Part shown: positions 5,183 to 5,533 of the stretch, piece after piece | How positions within the stretch are numbered: the stretch's first letter is position 1 | How the letters are laid out: each line of letters starts with the position of its first letter | Assembly: GCA_913060845.1 (NCBI GenBank) | Contig: CAJXVF010000210.1 | Location: 1 to 5,533 of the forward strand | DNA from: an uncultured Alphaproteobacteria bacterium | GTDB taxonomy: Bacteria > Pseudomonadota > Alphaproteobacteria > Bin95 | DNA length: 5,533 nt | Reading direction: 5' to 3' | Notes under the pieces: generated by a model | Told to the model about the DNA's origin: nothing | The model's database searches: none | What the model saw: only the letters and a program-made list of their open reading frames with translations | Made by a program: the position numbers and the translations under genes

Positions 5183-5533
5183 AGAACAGGCGGCTGTCTT
5201 CTGGTGGGCGGATCGACCGGTCTCGGCCCCTTTCGTTCAAGTTTGGTCGGCGTGCCTATAGCGGATTTGCTGGCGATACGGTCGCGTCTGCCTTGCTCGC
5301 CAACGGTGTCGATGTCATCGGACGGTCCTTTAAGCGACACCGGCCGCGCGGATTGCTATCACTTGGGATTGAGGAGCCGAATGCGGTTCTCAATATAGGG
5401 CGAGGTCGGAATGGCCTGCCAAACAGGATTGCCAGCGAGGTTCCGCTGACGTCCGGGTTGGAAGCTTGGCCAACCAGGGGGTGGCCATCCCCACAGTTTG
5501 ATTTGGCCGCAATCCTCGGCACATGGCCTGCAC
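5179..5533 (+). CDS. soxA: Sarcosine oxidase, alpha subunit, N-terminal part (3' end outside window)
   Basis: The large NAD- and folate-binding subunit of heterotetrameric sarcosine oxidase. The frame is open from the GTG at 5179 to the window end, 118 of roughly 1000 residues. It starts KNRRLSSGGRIDRSRPLSF after the initiator. It continues with YSGFAGDTVASALLANGVDV and GRSFKRHRPRGLLSLGIEEP, the standard SoxA N-terminal ferredoxin-like fold. No iron-sulfur cysteines are present, as expected for SoxA, which carries none in this domain. The segment near the end, LEAWPTRGWPSPQFDLAAIL, resembles the lead-in to the dinucleotide-binding domain. No ATG lies in frame nearby. The GTG overlaps the soxD stop as GTGA and has AAAGG (5164-5168) ten bases upstream, which supports this start and tight coupling. 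The FAD/NAD and aminomethyltransferase-like domains lie beyond the window. Confidence 0.94.
   Translation, partial: MKNRRLSSGGRIDRSRPLSFKFGRRAYSGFAGDTVASALLANGVDVIGRSFKRHRPRGLLSLGIEEPNAVLNIGRGRNGLPNRIASEVPLTSGLEAWPTRGWPSPQFDLAAILGTWPA

Noticed and set aside
5204..5398. A 64-codon + strand frame at the right end
   Set aside because: It is out of frame with SoxA, which carries the recognisable conserved sequence over the same bases.
5256..5522. An 88-codon open frame on the - strand near the right end
   Set aside because: The + strand here encodes a clear SoxA N-terminus, so the - strand frame is a shadow.

Overview
This window most likely comes from an alphaproteobacterium. The F0 genes of the ATP synthase (atpI, atpB, atpE, atpF', atpF) form their own cluster without the F1 genes, and there are two b-type subunits (b and b'). 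Both are typical of that class. The SMC tail, the UDP-glucuronate epimerase and the heterotetrameric sarcosine oxidase genes also fit. Glycine betaine/sarcosine use is common in marine and soil alphaproteobacteria, but the genus cannot be named from this sequence. All recognised genes lie on the + strand and the window is almost fully coding.

Layout: (1) 1-857, the C-terminal ATPase head of the SMC chromosome-condensation protein, cut by the window start. (2) 858-1029, a non-coding spacer with a candidate sigma-70 promoter for the atp cluster. (3) 1030-3598, atpI-atpB-atpE-atpF'-atpF. Spacing is tight except for a 183-base gap between atpE and atpF' that holds a very stable hairpin and, next to it, a possible multi-branched RNA fold. 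(4) 3631-3843, an unrecognised 70-residue protein. (5) 3858-4871, a UDP-glucuronate 4-epimerase-like sugar-nucleotide enzyme, only 14 bases behind the small gene. (6) 4892-5533, soxD and the start of soxA, delta and alpha subunits of sarcosine oxidase, overlapping by 4 bases. SoxA is cut by the window end.

How the genes work together: AtpB, the AtpE ring and the AtpF'/AtpF stalk make the membrane proton channel and peripheral stator of ATP synthase, and AtpI is an accessory membrane protein for it. The F1 genes must lie elsewhere. SoxD and SoxA belong to the complex that oxidises sarcosine to glycine with transfer of the one-carbon unit to tetrahydrofolate. The usual first gene, soxB, is not upstream of soxD here; the epimerase occupies that place. 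The epimerase would supply UDP-galacturonate for surface polysaccharide or LPS.

Most of the window is ordinary core genome. The parts that known gene families do not explain are the structured atpE-atpF' spacer, the small unknown gene at 3631-3843 with a hairpin over its stop codon, and the soxB-less sox arrangement. No mobile element, CRISPR array, tRNA or rRNA was seen.
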